A DNA stretch of 64,000 nt. It comes from Burkholderiaceae bacterium (lineage in GTDB: Bacteria > Pseudomonadota > Gammaproteobacteria > Burkholderiales > Burkholderiaceae_A). The stretch lies in NCBI GenBank assembly GCA_004214155.1, contig SGYQ01000010.1, positions 1-64,000 on the forward strand. Direction: 5' to 3'. Each line of letters opens with the position of its first letter. Positions within the stretch are counted from its first letter, which is position 1. The notes below the pieces were generated by a model, which saw only the letters and a list, made by a program, of their open reading frames with translations, ran no database searches and was not told the DNA's origin. A program made the position numbers and the translations under genes. Below are positions 7,600-16,063 of the stretch, piece after piece.

Positions 7600-10415
7600 T
7601 GAACGCTCCTGAAAGTTTTTTAGAAAAATTAGAAGCAAAAACAGTAAAAGTTCAGCTTAATGGGAGGGTCGTCGAGGCAAAAGAAAATGAAACAATTCTA
7701 AAAGTAGCTCGCAGGCAAGGTATCGATATCCCCACTCTTTGTTATAAGGATGATTACAGGGAAGATGGTAACTGCAGAGCATGCGTTGTCGAGGTCAAAG
7801 GGGAAAGGGTTTTAGCTCCGAGTTGTTGTAGGAACGTTGCTGAAGGAATGGAGATCAATACAAACAATGAGCGAGCTACACTCAGTCAAAAGATGGTTTT
7901 AGAAATGCTTCTTGCGGATGTTCCAGATTCAGGTCATAAATGGTTAGAAGAAGGCAAGAGTCATCCACACGGGGAGTTGTCCTTTTGGGCAAAAAAATTA
8001 GGTGTTGAGCCCCGGAGTAGTCTAAAAGAACTGAGGCGAGACGTGGTTGAGCAGGACACCTCGCATCCAGCAATGTTCGTAGATTTGTCCTCATGTATTC
8101 AATGCGACCGGTGTGTTAGGGCATGTCGTGAGGAGCAGGCTAATGACGTAATTGGTGTATTTGGCAGGGGCGCCGAAACAAAAATTGTATTTGATACTGA
8201 TGTATCAATGGGGAAAAGCACCTGTGTTGCGTGTGGGGAGTGTGTTCAGGCTTGCCCTACTGGCGCCTTGATGCCCAAAAGCCTTATCGGAAGTCAGGTG
8301 GTTGATAAGGAAGTTGACTCTGTGTGTCCGTTTTGTGGAGTTGGATGTTTGCTTACTTATAAGGTTAAAGGCGAAAGAATTGTTGCGGTAGATGGTCGGG
8401 ATGGTCCGGCTAATCACAAACGGCTGTGTGTTAAGGGAAGGTTTGGTTTTGATTACGCTCATCATCCTGAACGTTTGAAAAAGCCATTAATAAGAAAAAA
8501 AGGAGTTAAAAAGGACGTTGAGCACATTGCAGGAAATACTCCCTGGCAAGATATTTTCAGAGAAGCCTCCTGGGAGGAAGCTCTTTCTCTGGCAAGTGGA
8601 GGACTAAGAAGTCTTAAAGATAGAAATGGAAAAGGAGCGCTTGCGGGATTCGGTTCAGCTAAAGGGAGTAATGAAGAGGCTTATCTTTTTCAAAAGTTAG
8701 TACGAACAGGATTCGGTAACAACAATGTTGATCACTGTACTAGATTGTGTCACGCATCGAGTGTGGCAGCGTTGCTTGAAGGGGTGGGCTCTGGCGCAGT
8801 TAGCAATCAGGTTGCCGACGTCGAAAAAGCAGAAGTTATCCTGATTATAGGTTCAAACCCCACTGAAAATCATCCGGTTGCCGCTACTTGGATGAAGAAT
8901 GCGGCGAGGAATGGTACGAAAATAATATTGGCAGATCCAAGACTTACAAGTATTGCGCAGTATGCATGGCGTTCATTACCGTTTAAATCTGGGGGAGACA
9001 TCGCGTTATTGAACGGAATGATTCATGCCATTATTGCAAATGATTTAGTAGATAAAGAATTTATAAAAGAACGAGTCAACAATTTTAATGAGTTGAAGGA
9101 ACGTGTTGCGGACTTCACGCCTGAAAAAGCATCAGAAGCTTGCGGGATAGCGCCGGAACTTATATCCGAAGTAGCCATGGAATTTGCAAAGTCAAAAGGC
9201 TCGATGATCCTTTGGGGTATGGGGGTGAGTCAGCACGTTCATGGTACTGATAATGCACGATGTTTAATTGCCCTCTCAACTATAACTGGGCAAATTGGCA
9301 AACCAGGTACCGGCCTTCATCCGTTACGCGGTCAAAATAATGTTCAAGGCGCAAGTGATGCAGGCTTGATTCCAATGATGCTTCCGAATTACCAGAAGGT
9401 CATTGATGTTGATAAACGTAACTGGTTTGAATCGTTTTGGGGAACTGAGTTACACGATAAACCGGGATTCACCGTAACAGAAATTATGGATAAAGTTTTT
9501 GCAGATGAGTCGGATGCAGATAAAATACGGGGGCTATATATTATGGGAGAGAACCCCGCGATGAGTGACCCTAATCTCAATCATGCTCGGTCAGCGCTTG
9601 CACATTTAGAGCATCTTGTGGTTCAGGATATATTCATGACAGAAACAGCGTGGTTAGCAGACGTTATTCTGCCTGCTTCTGCATGGCCAGAGAAAAATGG
9701 AACGGTTACAAATACTGACAGAATGGTCCAAATGGGTCGTAAGGCAATTGAGCCCCCTGGTGATGCCAAAGAAGATTTATGGATAATTCAAAAGATGGCT
9801 AATGGGTTGGGCTTGAACTGGGATTACTCTGGGTCAGACTGCGGTGTTGAGGCAGTGTATGATGAAATGAGACATGCAATGAAAGACTCTATTTGGGGAA
9901 TTACGTGGAACCGTTTGATGAACGAGCATAGTGTTACCTACCCATGTGATTCTGAAAACCAGCCTGGTGAATCTGTTGTATTTACAGATTCATTTCCTAC
10001 CAAAGATGGGAAAGTCAATCTAGTTCCGGCCAGTCCAGGAAAACCTGATGAAAAGCCAGATGTAGAGTTTCCTTTTGTATTAATTACTGGTAGGCAACTT
10101 GAGCATTGGCATACGGGAAGCATGACCCGAAGAGCGACTATTTTAAATGCGATAGAACCGGGTCCGACGGCTTATTTGAATAGCAGGGATATGGAGCAGC
10201 TCGGCCTAATTCCGGGAGATAGTGTTAAGATTTCGTCCCGAAGGGGTAGTGTGAATGTTTTGGTCCGGGTAGATGAGGGAACACCTCAAGGTAATGTATT
10301 TATGTCCTTCGCATACAGAGAAGCTGCAGCTAACTTGCTTACAAATGCTGCTTTAGACCCTGTCGCCAAAATACCTGAATTTAAATATTGCGCTGTTAAA
10401 TTAGAGAAAGTTTAG
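7599..10415 (+). CDS. fdh1A: NAD-dependent formate dehydrogenase, alpha (molybdenum/tungsten) subunit
   Basis: The catalytic subunit (938 residues) oxidises formate to CO2, the final energy-yielding step of methanol oxidation. In order it has an N-terminal [2Fe-2S] domain (CYKDDYREDGNCRACVVEV...CC), a Cys-His cluster region, two [4Fe-4S] ferredoxin motifs (CIQCDRCVRACREE and CVACGECVQACPTGA), the Mo/W [4Fe-4S] site VCPFCGVGC, and the bis-MGD domain. The metal ligand is Cys in HCTRLCHASS, so this is a Cys form and not selenocysteine. The ATG at 7599 overlaps the fdh1B stop (TAATG) and has AAGGAGG 8-14 bases upstream; a TTG at 7563 is rejected. No fdsC or fdsD chaperone gene follows. The end overlaps the convergent regulator gene by 4 bases. 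Confidence 0.95.
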   Translation: MNAPESFLEKLEAKTVKVQLNGRVVEAKENETILKVARRQGIDIPTLCYKDDYREDGNCRACVVEVKGERVLAPSCCRNVAEGMEINTNNERATLSQKMVLEMLLADVPDSGHKWLEEGKSHPHGELSFWAKKLGVEPRSSLKELRRDVVEQDTSHPAMFVDLSSCIQCDRCVRACREEQANDVIGVFGRGAETKIVFDTDVSMGKSTCVACGECVQACPTGALMPKSLIGSQVVDKEVDSVCPFCGVGCLLTYKVKGERIVAVDGRDGPANHKRLCVKGRFGFDYAHHPERLKKPLIRKKGVKKDVEHIAGNTPWQDIFREASWEEALSLASGGLRSLKDRNGKGALAGFGSAKGSNEEAYLFQKLVRTGFGNNNVDHCTRLCHASSVAALLEGVGSGAVSNQVADVEKAEVILIIGSNPTENHPVAATWMKNAARNGTKIILADPRLTSIAQYAWRSLPFKSGGDIALLNGMIHAIIANDLVDKEFIKERVNNFNELKERVADFTPEKASEACGIAPELISEVAMEFAKSKGSMILWGMGVSQHVHGTDNARCLIALSTITGQIGKPGTGLHPLRGQNNVQGASDAGLIPMMLPNYQKVIDVDKRNWFESFWGTELHDKPGFTVTEIMDKVFADESDADKIRGLYIMGENPAMSDPNLNHARSALAHLEHLVVQDIFMTETAWLADVILPASAWPEKNGTVTNTDRMVQMGRKAIEPPGDAKEDLWIIQKMANGLGLNWDYSGSDCGVEAVYDEMRHAMKDSIWGITWNRLMNEHSVTYPCDSENQPGESVVFTDSFPTKDGKVNLVPASPGKPDEKPDVEFPFVLITGRQLEHWHTGSMTRRATILNAIEPGPTAYLNSRDMEQLGLIPGDSVKISSRRGSVNVLVRVDEGTPQGNVFMSFAYREAAANLLTNAALDPVAKIPEFKYCAVKLEKV

Positions 10416-11050
10416 GGATTTATCAACCCGCTTTTAATAGCAATAAAGGCAAGTTCTGTTTGGTTAGAAGCGTTAAGCTTTTGCTTTATATTGTACAGAT
10501 GTGTTCCGACAGTTCTTGGAGAAAGGTGTAAGGTTTCCGCAATTTGATTTACTGTTTTGCCGTTAGCTAGAGCCATAAACACATCAAACTCGCGCTCGGA
10601 CAGAACGTCTACAGGACTTGTTTCCCCGCCCATTTGGCTCATTGCAACTTTTTGAGCAATTGATGGCTCAATATACATATTCCCAGAGTGAATTTGTCGT
10701 ATTGCTTTGATTAGTTCTTCCGCAGCCCCCCTTTTTGAGAGGTAGCCGGATGCTCCAGCTTTTAGAGAACGTTTTGGATGGATTGCATCCTCATGAGCAG
10801 ATAAGATTAGAATTTTTGGAGGTTTATTTTTACTAACTATCCGAGAAATTGTTTCTAGTCCTCCTATCCCAGGCATGGAAAGATCCATAACAATTATGTC
10901 GGCCGTAAGAGTGTTTAAAAGTTTTAGGACTTCTTCACCGCTTTCTGCCTCGCCGGCAACTGTTATATCTTTTGTGTCCTGAAGCAATAGTCTGAAACCC
11001 ATCCTTACTACTGCATGATCATCAGCAAGAATGACATTAATTTTGTTCAT
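10412..11050 (-). CDS. NarL/LuxR-type response regulator (MoxX-like)
   Basis: A 212-residue two-domain regulator. The receiver domain (1-~120) has ILADDHAVVRMGF (acidic pair), the phospho-acceptor Asp in DIIVMDLSMPG, and Lys in LSKRG. The C-terminal LuxR helix-turn-helix is SEREFDVFMALANGKTVNQIAE followed by LSPRTVGTHLYNIKQKL. It lies 30 bases downstream of the histidine kinase on the same strand, so the two form one system. The kinase's resemblance to MoxY and the adjacent pqq and fdh genes suggest control of methanol oxidation, as for Paracoccus MoxX. The target genes are inferred. Confidence 0.93.
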   Translation of the reverse strand: MNKINVILADDHAVVRMGFRLLLQDTKDITVAGEAESGEEVLKLLNTLTADIIVMDLSMPGIGGLETISRIVSKNKPPKILILSAHEDAIHPKRSLKAGASGYLSKRGAAEELIKAIRQIHSGNMYIEPSIAQKVAMSQMGGETSPVDVLSEREFDVFMALANGKTVNQIAETLHLSPRTVGTHLYNIKQKLNASNQTELAFIAIKSGLINP

Positions 11051-11080
11051 GTGTTAGTTCCAAAAACATTCATAGTCATA

Positions 11081-12805
11081 TTATTCAATATCCTTAATTT
11101 TCGCAGAAGGAACTATCGAAGAGATTTTGGTTCCCGTGCCATTGGGTGATTCAACAATAAATTCGCCCCCTAGACTTTGAATTCTATCTCGCATTCCTTG
11201 GATTCCAAACCTATTCGTTTGGTTGATTTTTTCAGATGAGATTCCTTTCCCGTCATCCGCTACGCTCAGCCCAAGATCACCACTATTTTTAGATAGCTCC
11301 AAGGTTATTGTGATACTCTTTGCTCCCGAATGCTTCACTGCGTTGTTGACACATTCTTGAACTACTCGAAACAGCGATATTTCAACTTCTCTGGGTAAAT
11401 CCATCGGTTCAGTTTTTAGATTAAATCTAATATTTTCATGAATCGTTTGCCAATCCTCAACTGCTTCTTCTAAAGTCTCTATAAAACCAAATTTTTCGAG
11501 CGAAATCGGCCTTAAGCCCTTGATGATATTGTGAACCGCGTCATAAATTTGTCCAGAAATTGAAACGATAGTTTTACTATTGTTGTAGATTTTTGCATCA
11601 ATTTCATCTTTGCGGTTAGCCATGGACTGCGCAATACTCTTGATAGCAGTCACATATTGTCCCAACTCATCATGCAGTTCCATCGCTAGCGCTTTTCGTT
11701 CCTCTTCTAGTCTGGATTGGACTAGAACTGCAAGCTCCTTATTTTTCTCTAATTCACGTTTAGTTTTTTCGGCAACTCTTCTTTCCTTTATATCTCGCAT
11801 AACTAGTAGAACACCTAGAACATCATTTGTCACCGGTTCTATGATTGAGGTAATTTTCTCAGACACTTCAACTATTTTCCCAAAACGTGTGATTCTTGTG
11901 GTGTCATAATTTTCAATCGGAACAGAGTTTTGAACATCAAAAAACTTCCCTTCCATTTCTTCGTGCAGATGTAGCGGAAACAAATTTTCCACATGAATTC
12001 CTAAAAACGCGGCATCAAAATACCCAAAAAGTTTTTCTGCAGCAGGGTTTGCAAAAATAATCATCCCTGTTTTGTCTGCAATAATGAGTGCGTCGGTTGA
12101 TTGTTCGATAGCGAGTGCGAGCTTACGATTTTCTTTTAAACCCTGCTCTATTGCATTTGCCATCTGATTAAAACCTGCGGTTACACTACTGAATTCTGTT
12201 ACGCTGTATGAAGGGAGTCGCGTTTGAAAATCTCCTTTTTGCATTTTGTTTAATCCATTTACGATATCTTTAATTGGATTTAATGCCTTTCCGATTATCC
12301 AAAAAACTAATAGATTTACAAAAACAAAAAAAAATATTCCTAGAATTGCCAGTTCTCTAAGATCATCCCAGGCATCTAAAATTGCTCGGGAGGGATTCGG
12401 TATGACCTGCACAGTCAAAGCTTGTGCCGGGATTATAAACGGTTCGATTTTTGGAGAGACGAGATTTGAAAACCACTTGGGTGCGTTTCTTCCAGCTTTA
12501 TACTTGCTAGGAGGAGAATCATAAATGAGATCACCAATGCTATTGAACATGCGTACTTCATGCGCTCTGATTCTTCCAAGATTTTTTAAAAAGTTTTTCA
12601 ATGCGTCTTCTCTGTCTTGTCCCTGTGACAATAGTTGTGCCCTCGCAAGAAAATATGGGAGAAGCTGATTAGCAACTTTTGTTCCTGCTGTGATTTCTTC
12701 CTGAATTTGCTGCTTAGCATCTCGCAGTTGGATCGCGGTAGTAGACCCGATAAAAACTAACATCAGTAGGGTAATTAATATATTAATTTTTACACGTAAA
12801 CTCAC
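11081..12805 (-). CDS. Sensor histidine kinase, MoxY-like (HisKA_3 type)
   Basis: A 574-residue membrane sensor. TM1 is near residues 8-27. A periplasmic region (~28-150) contains VRMFNSIGDLIYDSPP and PKWFSNLV, which resembles the LapD/MoxY N-terminal domain. TM2 (~152-172) is followed by HAMP, a PAS domain (~235-345), a phospho-acceptor helix with His in MELHDELGQYVTAIKS, and an ATPase domain (ECVNNAVKHSGA, ADDGKGISS, GIQGMRDRIQSLGG). It starts with GTG, which overlaps the TGA of the upstream peptidase gene by 4 bases. Phosphotransfer to the downstream LuxR-type regulator is expected. MoxYX systems control methanol oxidation in Paracoccus; the same role here is inferred from domain type and location. 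Confidence 0.9.
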   Translation of the reverse strand: MSLRVKINILITLLMLVFIGSTTAIQLRDAKQQIQEEITAGTKVANQLLPYFLARAQLLSQGQDREDALKNFLKNLGRIRAHEVRMFNSIGDLIYDSPPSKYKAGRNAPKWFSNLVSPKIEPFIIPAQALTVQVIPNPSRAILDAWDDLRELAILGIFFFVFVNLLVFWIIGKALNPIKDIVNGLNKMQKGDFQTRLPSYSVTEFSSVTAGFNQMANAIEQGLKENRKLALAIEQSTDALIIADKTGMIIFANPAAEKLFGYFDAAFLGIHVENLFPLHLHEEMEGKFFDVQNSVPIENYDTTRITRFGKIVEVSEKITSIIEPVTNDVLGVLLVMRDIKERRVAEKTKRELEKNKELAVLVQSRLEEERKALAMELHDELGQYVTAIKSIAQSMANRKDEIDAKIYNNSKTIVSISGQIYDAVHNIIKGLRPISLEKFGFIETLEEAVEDWQTIHENIRFNLKTEPMDLPREVEISLFRVVQECVNNAVKHSGAKSITITLELSKNSGDLGLSVADDGKGISSEKINQTNRFGIQGMRDRIQSLGGEFIVESPNGTGTKISSIVPSAKIKDIE

Positions 12806-13752
12806 GTCAACTCTTTACGAACTTTTCCTAATGCGTCTGTTAAGGCGTTTTTTAATTTTGGACTGAAGGGATCATGACCCGTATTTTTTACAAGTTCAAT
12901 ATCTGAGTTTTTCAAACGAGAGTGCAATTTAAGAGCATTTTTTTTTGGACATATTGGATCATCTGACCCTTGAACAATGAATACTTTCCTTCCCTCCAAG
13001 ATATTGCAGTTATTGATTAATTCATCGTGTTGAAGAAAACAATTATTTTTAAGGTAGTGTAAATGAATTCTCATTCGATTGAGTGCTTTTACCTCGGATA
13101 TCGTTTCTTCTTTTTTTTCTATCTGTTGTGGCTCAGCTCCTTTAAGATTTAAATCTTCTTCTGAAAGTTGCATTCCTGCGCGTTCTAGGTTTTCCCACCT
13201 TTCGGTAGCGTCAATTTTTTTTGTTCGATCATCAGCGAATATAGTGTTGTAATAATATTCCAAAATATTCATATCTTTTGGAACAATTCGTTGGAGATCT
13301 GCAAACGTATTTGGAAATTTTTGTTTACCCATATCGTTAACAAAACAATCTATCTCTTCTTTCGTACCTAAAAACACGCCCCTTAGGATTAAAGCATGAA
13401 CCTTTTCAGGAAAAGTCATTGTATATTTTAATGCAAGTGTTGATCCCCATGAACCACCAAAAACAACCCACCTGTCTACTCCAATTTTTTTTCGTATTTT
13501 TTCAATATCTAATATTAGGTCGTCTGTTGTATTATTTACTACACAGCCGTTTGGAGTACTTTTACCGCATCCCCTCTGGTCTATAAAAGTAGCGAACCAA
13601 AGGTTAGTATCAAAAAACGATTTCGAAGCATCAGAATATCCACTACCTGGCCCGCCATGCAAAAAAACTAAGGGAATACCCTGCCTAGACCCGATTGTCT
13701 CATAGGCTATTTTGTGAGTTTCGTCTACTTTTAAAAACTGTACTTGAGTCAT
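12802..13752 (-). CDS. pip: Proline iminopeptidase-type alpha/beta hydrolase
   Basis: A 316-residue alpha/beta-hydrolase of family S33, which removes N-terminal proline from peptides. The oxyanion motif is FLHGGPGSGYSD, then DQRGCGKSTP. The nucleophile elbow is GGSWGSTLAL with catalytic Ser. The late Asp is in GSDDPICP and the His in TGHDPFSP. The order and spacing fit proline iminopeptidase, although the length and helical cap allow other small-substrate peptidase or esterase activity. It is the first gene of a three-gene minus-strand unit with the MoxYX-like sensor and regulator, overlapping the kinase start by four bases (GTGA). It is divergent from pqqA. Confidence 0.85.
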   Translation of the reverse strand: MTQVQFLKVDETHKIAYETIGSRQGIPLVFLHGGPGSGYSDASKSFFDTNLWFATFIDQRGCGKSTPNGCVVNNTTDDLILDIEKIRKKIGVDRWVVFGGSWGSTLALKYTMTFPEKVHALILRGVFLGTKEEIDCFVNDMGKQKFPNTFADLQRIVPKDMNILEYYYNTIFADDRTKKIDATERWENLERAGMQLSEEDLNLKGAEPQQIEKKEETISEVKALNRMRIHLHYLKNNCFLQHDELINNCNILEGRKVFIVQGSDDPICPKKNALKLHSRLKNSDIELVKNTGHDPFSPKLKNALTDALGKVRKELT

Positions 13753-13901
13753 CTAATTTCTGAATAGGCTAGAAAAAAATTTAATGATTTTCATTAATGA
13801 TTAATCGTTGATTACTTGATTTAATTTAACCCTACTATTGCGATTATACGTTGGTGACCAATGTATTTCGGTTACAAATTTAAAAAGAAAGGAGAAAAAC
13901 T

Positions 13902-13973
13902 ATGTGGACAAAGCCTACAGCTACTGATCTTCGTTTTGGTTTCGAAGTTACTATGTACATCGCTGCTAAGTAA
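13902..13973 (+). CDS. pqqA: PQQ precursor peptide PqqA
   Basis: A 23-residue peptide, MWTKPTATDLRFGFEVTMYI followed by AAK. It is the ribosomal precursor of the cofactor pyrroloquinoline quinone. The Glu and Tyr that become PQQ are in FEVTMYI (E-x3-Y). A strong AAAGGAG lies 8-14 bases upstream of the ATG. The overlapping longer frame in another register is not real. It heads pqqABCDE and is separated from pqqB by a strong terminator-like hairpin, which would let pqqA be made in excess. Confidence 0.97.
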   Translation: MWTKPTATDLRFGFEVTMYIAAK

Positions 13974-13991
13974 TTTTACCTTACGAGTTCA

Positions 13992-14018
13992 CCCGTGCCC
14001 TTTTGGGCACGGGTTTTT
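13992..14018 (+). terminator. Intrinsic terminator/attenuator between pqqA and pqqB
   Basis: CCCGTGCCC (13992-14000), loop TTTT, GGGCACGGG (14005-14013), then a T-run. This is a perfect 9-bp GC-rich stem 18 bases after the pqqA stop and 22 bases before the pqqB start. It is a classic intrinsic terminator. Because pqqBCDE have no other clear promoter, partial read-through is the likely arrangement. Confidence 0.9.
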
Positions 14019-14035
14019 ATTTAGGAGAATGGAAA

Positions 14036-14956
14036 TTGATCATTAGAGTCTTAGGTTCAGCTGCAGGAGGAGGCTTTCCCCAGTGGAACTGTAACTGTAA
14101 CAATTGTTCGAGTGTTCGAGCGGGTAAACCGGGTTATACAGCTAGAACCCAATCTTCTATAGCCGTTTCTTCAAATGGGCAAGATTGGTTATTATTCAAT
14201 GCGTCACCGGACATTTTGACACAATTAAAGATGGCTGGATCGAGGCTTCAGCCCGCAGAGTCGGTTAGAGATTCAGGAATAAAAGCAATAGTATTAATGG
14301 ATGCTCAAATAGATCACACCACGGGTCTGTTTATGTTGAGGGAATCGTCTGGCCCTTTAACAATCCACTCAACTAAAGAAGTTAGAGGAGACTTGTCAGC
14401 AGGAAATCCAATTTTTAATGTTTTAGATTTTTATTGCAAGGTAAATTGGGTTGAAATTGATTTAAATAATTCATCAGAGACCAAAATTTCAGAAGTAGAA
14501 GGAATAACACTTAATTTTATGTCCTTAAAAAGTGAGGCGCCCCCGTTTTCACCTTTTAGGGGTAAGCCCAGACCCGGAGACAATGTTGGCGTTCAAATTG
14601 TTGACGAAAATTCGGGCAAAAAAGTTTTTTATGCTCCCGGTCTCTGCTCTATTGAGGAACATCTAATTGGCCCTATGAAGTCATCAGATTTACTTTTGGT
14701 AGATGGAACTTTTTGGACAGATACAGAGATGATTGATAATGGTCTTTCAAAGAAATTAGCGAGAGAAATGGGGCACAATCCACAAAGCGGTCCTGGGGGG
14801 ATGATTGAAAATCTGAGTCATATAGATGGTCCAAGGAAAGTCTTGATTCATATTAACAATTCGAACCCAATACTTAATGAGATGTCTGAGGAACGAAAAA
14901 TACTCGAGAAAAATGATATTGAAGTATCCTATGATGGGATGGAAGTTCTTCTATGA
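14036..14956 (+). CDS. pqqB: PQQ biosynthesis protein PqqB
   Basis: A 306-residue metallo-beta-lactamase-fold protein required for PQQ synthesis, proposed to hydroxylate the tyrosine-derived ring. The N-terminus [18 protein letters not shown] followed by NCNNC (Cys zinc-site region) is diagnostic, as are [30 protein letters not shown] and the late [10 protein letters not shown]. The start is TTG at 14036, with AGGAG at 14023-14027 at good spacing. Earlier in-frame TTG codons lie inside the terminator hairpin and are rejected. pqqC follows 28 bases later. Confidence 0.95.
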   Translation: MIIRVLGSAAGGGFPQWNCNCNNCSSVRAGKPGYTARTQSSIAVSSNGQDWLLFNASPDILTQLKMAGSRLQPAESVRDSGIKAIVLMDAQIDHTTGLFMLRESSGPLTIHSTKEVRGDLSAGNPIFNVLDFYCKVNWVEIDLNNSSETKISEVEGITLNFMSLKSEAPPFSPFRGKPRPGDNVGVQIVDENSGKKVFYAPGLCSIEEHLIGPMKSSDLLLVDGTFWTDTEMIDNGLSKKLAREMGHNPQSGPGGMIENLSHIDGPRKVLIHINNSNPILNEMSEERKILEKNDIEVSYDGMEVLL

Positions 14957-14984
14957 CGCAACGTTAAATAATTTACGAGAGAAA

Positions 14985-15758
14985 ATGATGCAAAGCAAAA
15001 CTGTATTGACAGAATTAGAAACAATAAAATCGCCTGATACTCAAAAGCCATGGAGTATGGAGAAGTTTGAAGATCATTTGAAACAAAAAGGTACAAGTTA
15101 TCATATTTACCACCCATTTCACGTGATGATGGCAGAGGGTAAGCTTAGTAAAGAACAGCTGCAGGGTTGGGTAGCCAATCGGTTTTATTATCAAATAAGT
15201 ATCCCGGTGAAAGATGCTGCTATTTTGTCAAACTGTCCTCATCCTGAGATTAGAAAAGAATGGATACAAAGAATTCTAGACCATGATGGATTTGAAGACG
15301 ATGCTGGGGGAATTGAGGCATGGATTGGATTGGGAAAGGCGGTCGGACTCACGCGAGAGGAGGTTGTGAGTCTAAAATATGTTGCTCCAGCAGCCCGTTT
15401 TGCTGTGGATGCATACGTTAATTTTGCAAGGCGTGCTTCTTGGCAGGAGTCAATTGCTTCGAGTCTGACAGAGCTTTTTGCTCCTCATATTCATCAGCAA
15501 AGGCTAGATACCTGGCCCGAGAAATATCCATGGGTTGATGCTGAAGGAATGAAGTATTTCAAATACCGTCTCGGTCAAGCACGCAGGGATGTTCAACATG
15601 GGCTTGAAGTTACAAAGACATTTTTCAGCCAATCGAGAGCACTTCAAGAAAAAGCCCTAGAAATTCTTCAGTTTAAGCTCGATGTTCTTTGGGCTCTTGC
15701 CGATGCTATTATGCTTCAACAATGCGAAATAGAAATCAAAGGGGCAAAGTTAAAATGA
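14985..15758 (+). CDS. pqqC: Pyrroloquinoline-quinone synthase PqqC
   Basis: A 257-residue cofactorless oxidase that performs the final ring closure and eight-electron oxidation to PQQ. The family signature is seen in [37 protein letters not shown], and [20 protein letters not shown], followed by DAGGIEAWI. Active-site His, Tyr and Arg residues are in these blocks. The length fits the usual ~250 residues when starting at the ATG pair 14985/14988, which have GAGAGA just upstream. In-frame upstream codons overlap pqqB and have no family resemblance. The stop overlaps the pqqD start (ATGA). Confidence 0.96.
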   Translation: MMQSKTVLTELETIKSPDTQKPWSMEKFEDHLKQKGTSYHIYHPFHVMMAEGKLSKEQLQGWVANRFYYQISIPVKDAAILSNCPHPEIRKEWIQRILDHDGFEDDAGGIEAWIGLGKAVGLTREEVVSLKYVAPAARFAVDAYVNFARRASWQESIASSLTELFAPHIHQQRLDTWPEKYPWVDAEGMKYFKYRLGQARRDVQHGLEVTKTFFSQSRALQEKALEILQFKLDVLWALADAIMLQQCEIEIKGAKLK

Positions 15759-16063
15759 GTGGCCCCGCTAAGAATGATGTACCCTGTCTTTCAAAATTGT
15801 ATCGGTTGCAGTGGGAAAAGGCACAGGATGCGTATGTTCTTCTTTACCCGGAAGGTATGGTGAAATTAAACGAAAGTGCAGGAGAGATATTAAGCAGAGT
15901 GGATGGCACTAAGTCCATTTTGTGCATTACAGAAGAGCTCGAGAAGAAATTCGGGGTGTCTGACCTTTTAGCTGATGTTCTTTCCTTCGTTGAATTGGCA
16001 AGCCAACAAGGTTGGTTGATATCAGACAATACAAATAGTGAGGAAAAAGTTGACAATAAGTAG
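15755..16063 (+). CDS. pqqD: PQQ peptide chaperone PqqD
   Basis: A 102-residue RRE-type chaperone that binds PqqA and presents it to the radical SAM enzyme PqqE. Family features are [41 protein letters not shown] and the C-terminal [11 protein letters not shown]. The ATG at 15755 overlaps the pqqC stop by four bases and gives a normal length. The 3' end overlaps the start of pqqE, so pqqC, D and E look translationally coupled. Confidence 0.95.
   Translation: MSGPAKNDVPCLSKLYRLQWEKAQDAYVLLYPEGMVKLNESAGEILSRVDGTKSILCITEELEKKFGVSDLLADVLSFVELASQQGWLISDNTNSEEKVDNK

Noticed and set aside
7599-10415. Selenocysteine-type formate dehydrogenase
   Set aside because: The metal-ligand position is a Cys codon in HCTRLCHASS; there is no in-frame TGA.
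14003-14035. Upstream extension of pqqB into the terminator hairpin
   Set aside because: The added residues have no family similarity and the codons lie in a hairpin; TTG at 14036 has a well-spaced AGGAG and gives the conserved N-terminus.
13861-14046. A 61-codon frame overlapping pqqA
   Set aside because: It is in another register; the 23-codon PqqA frame with the E-x3-Y motif and a strong ribosome binding site is the real gene.
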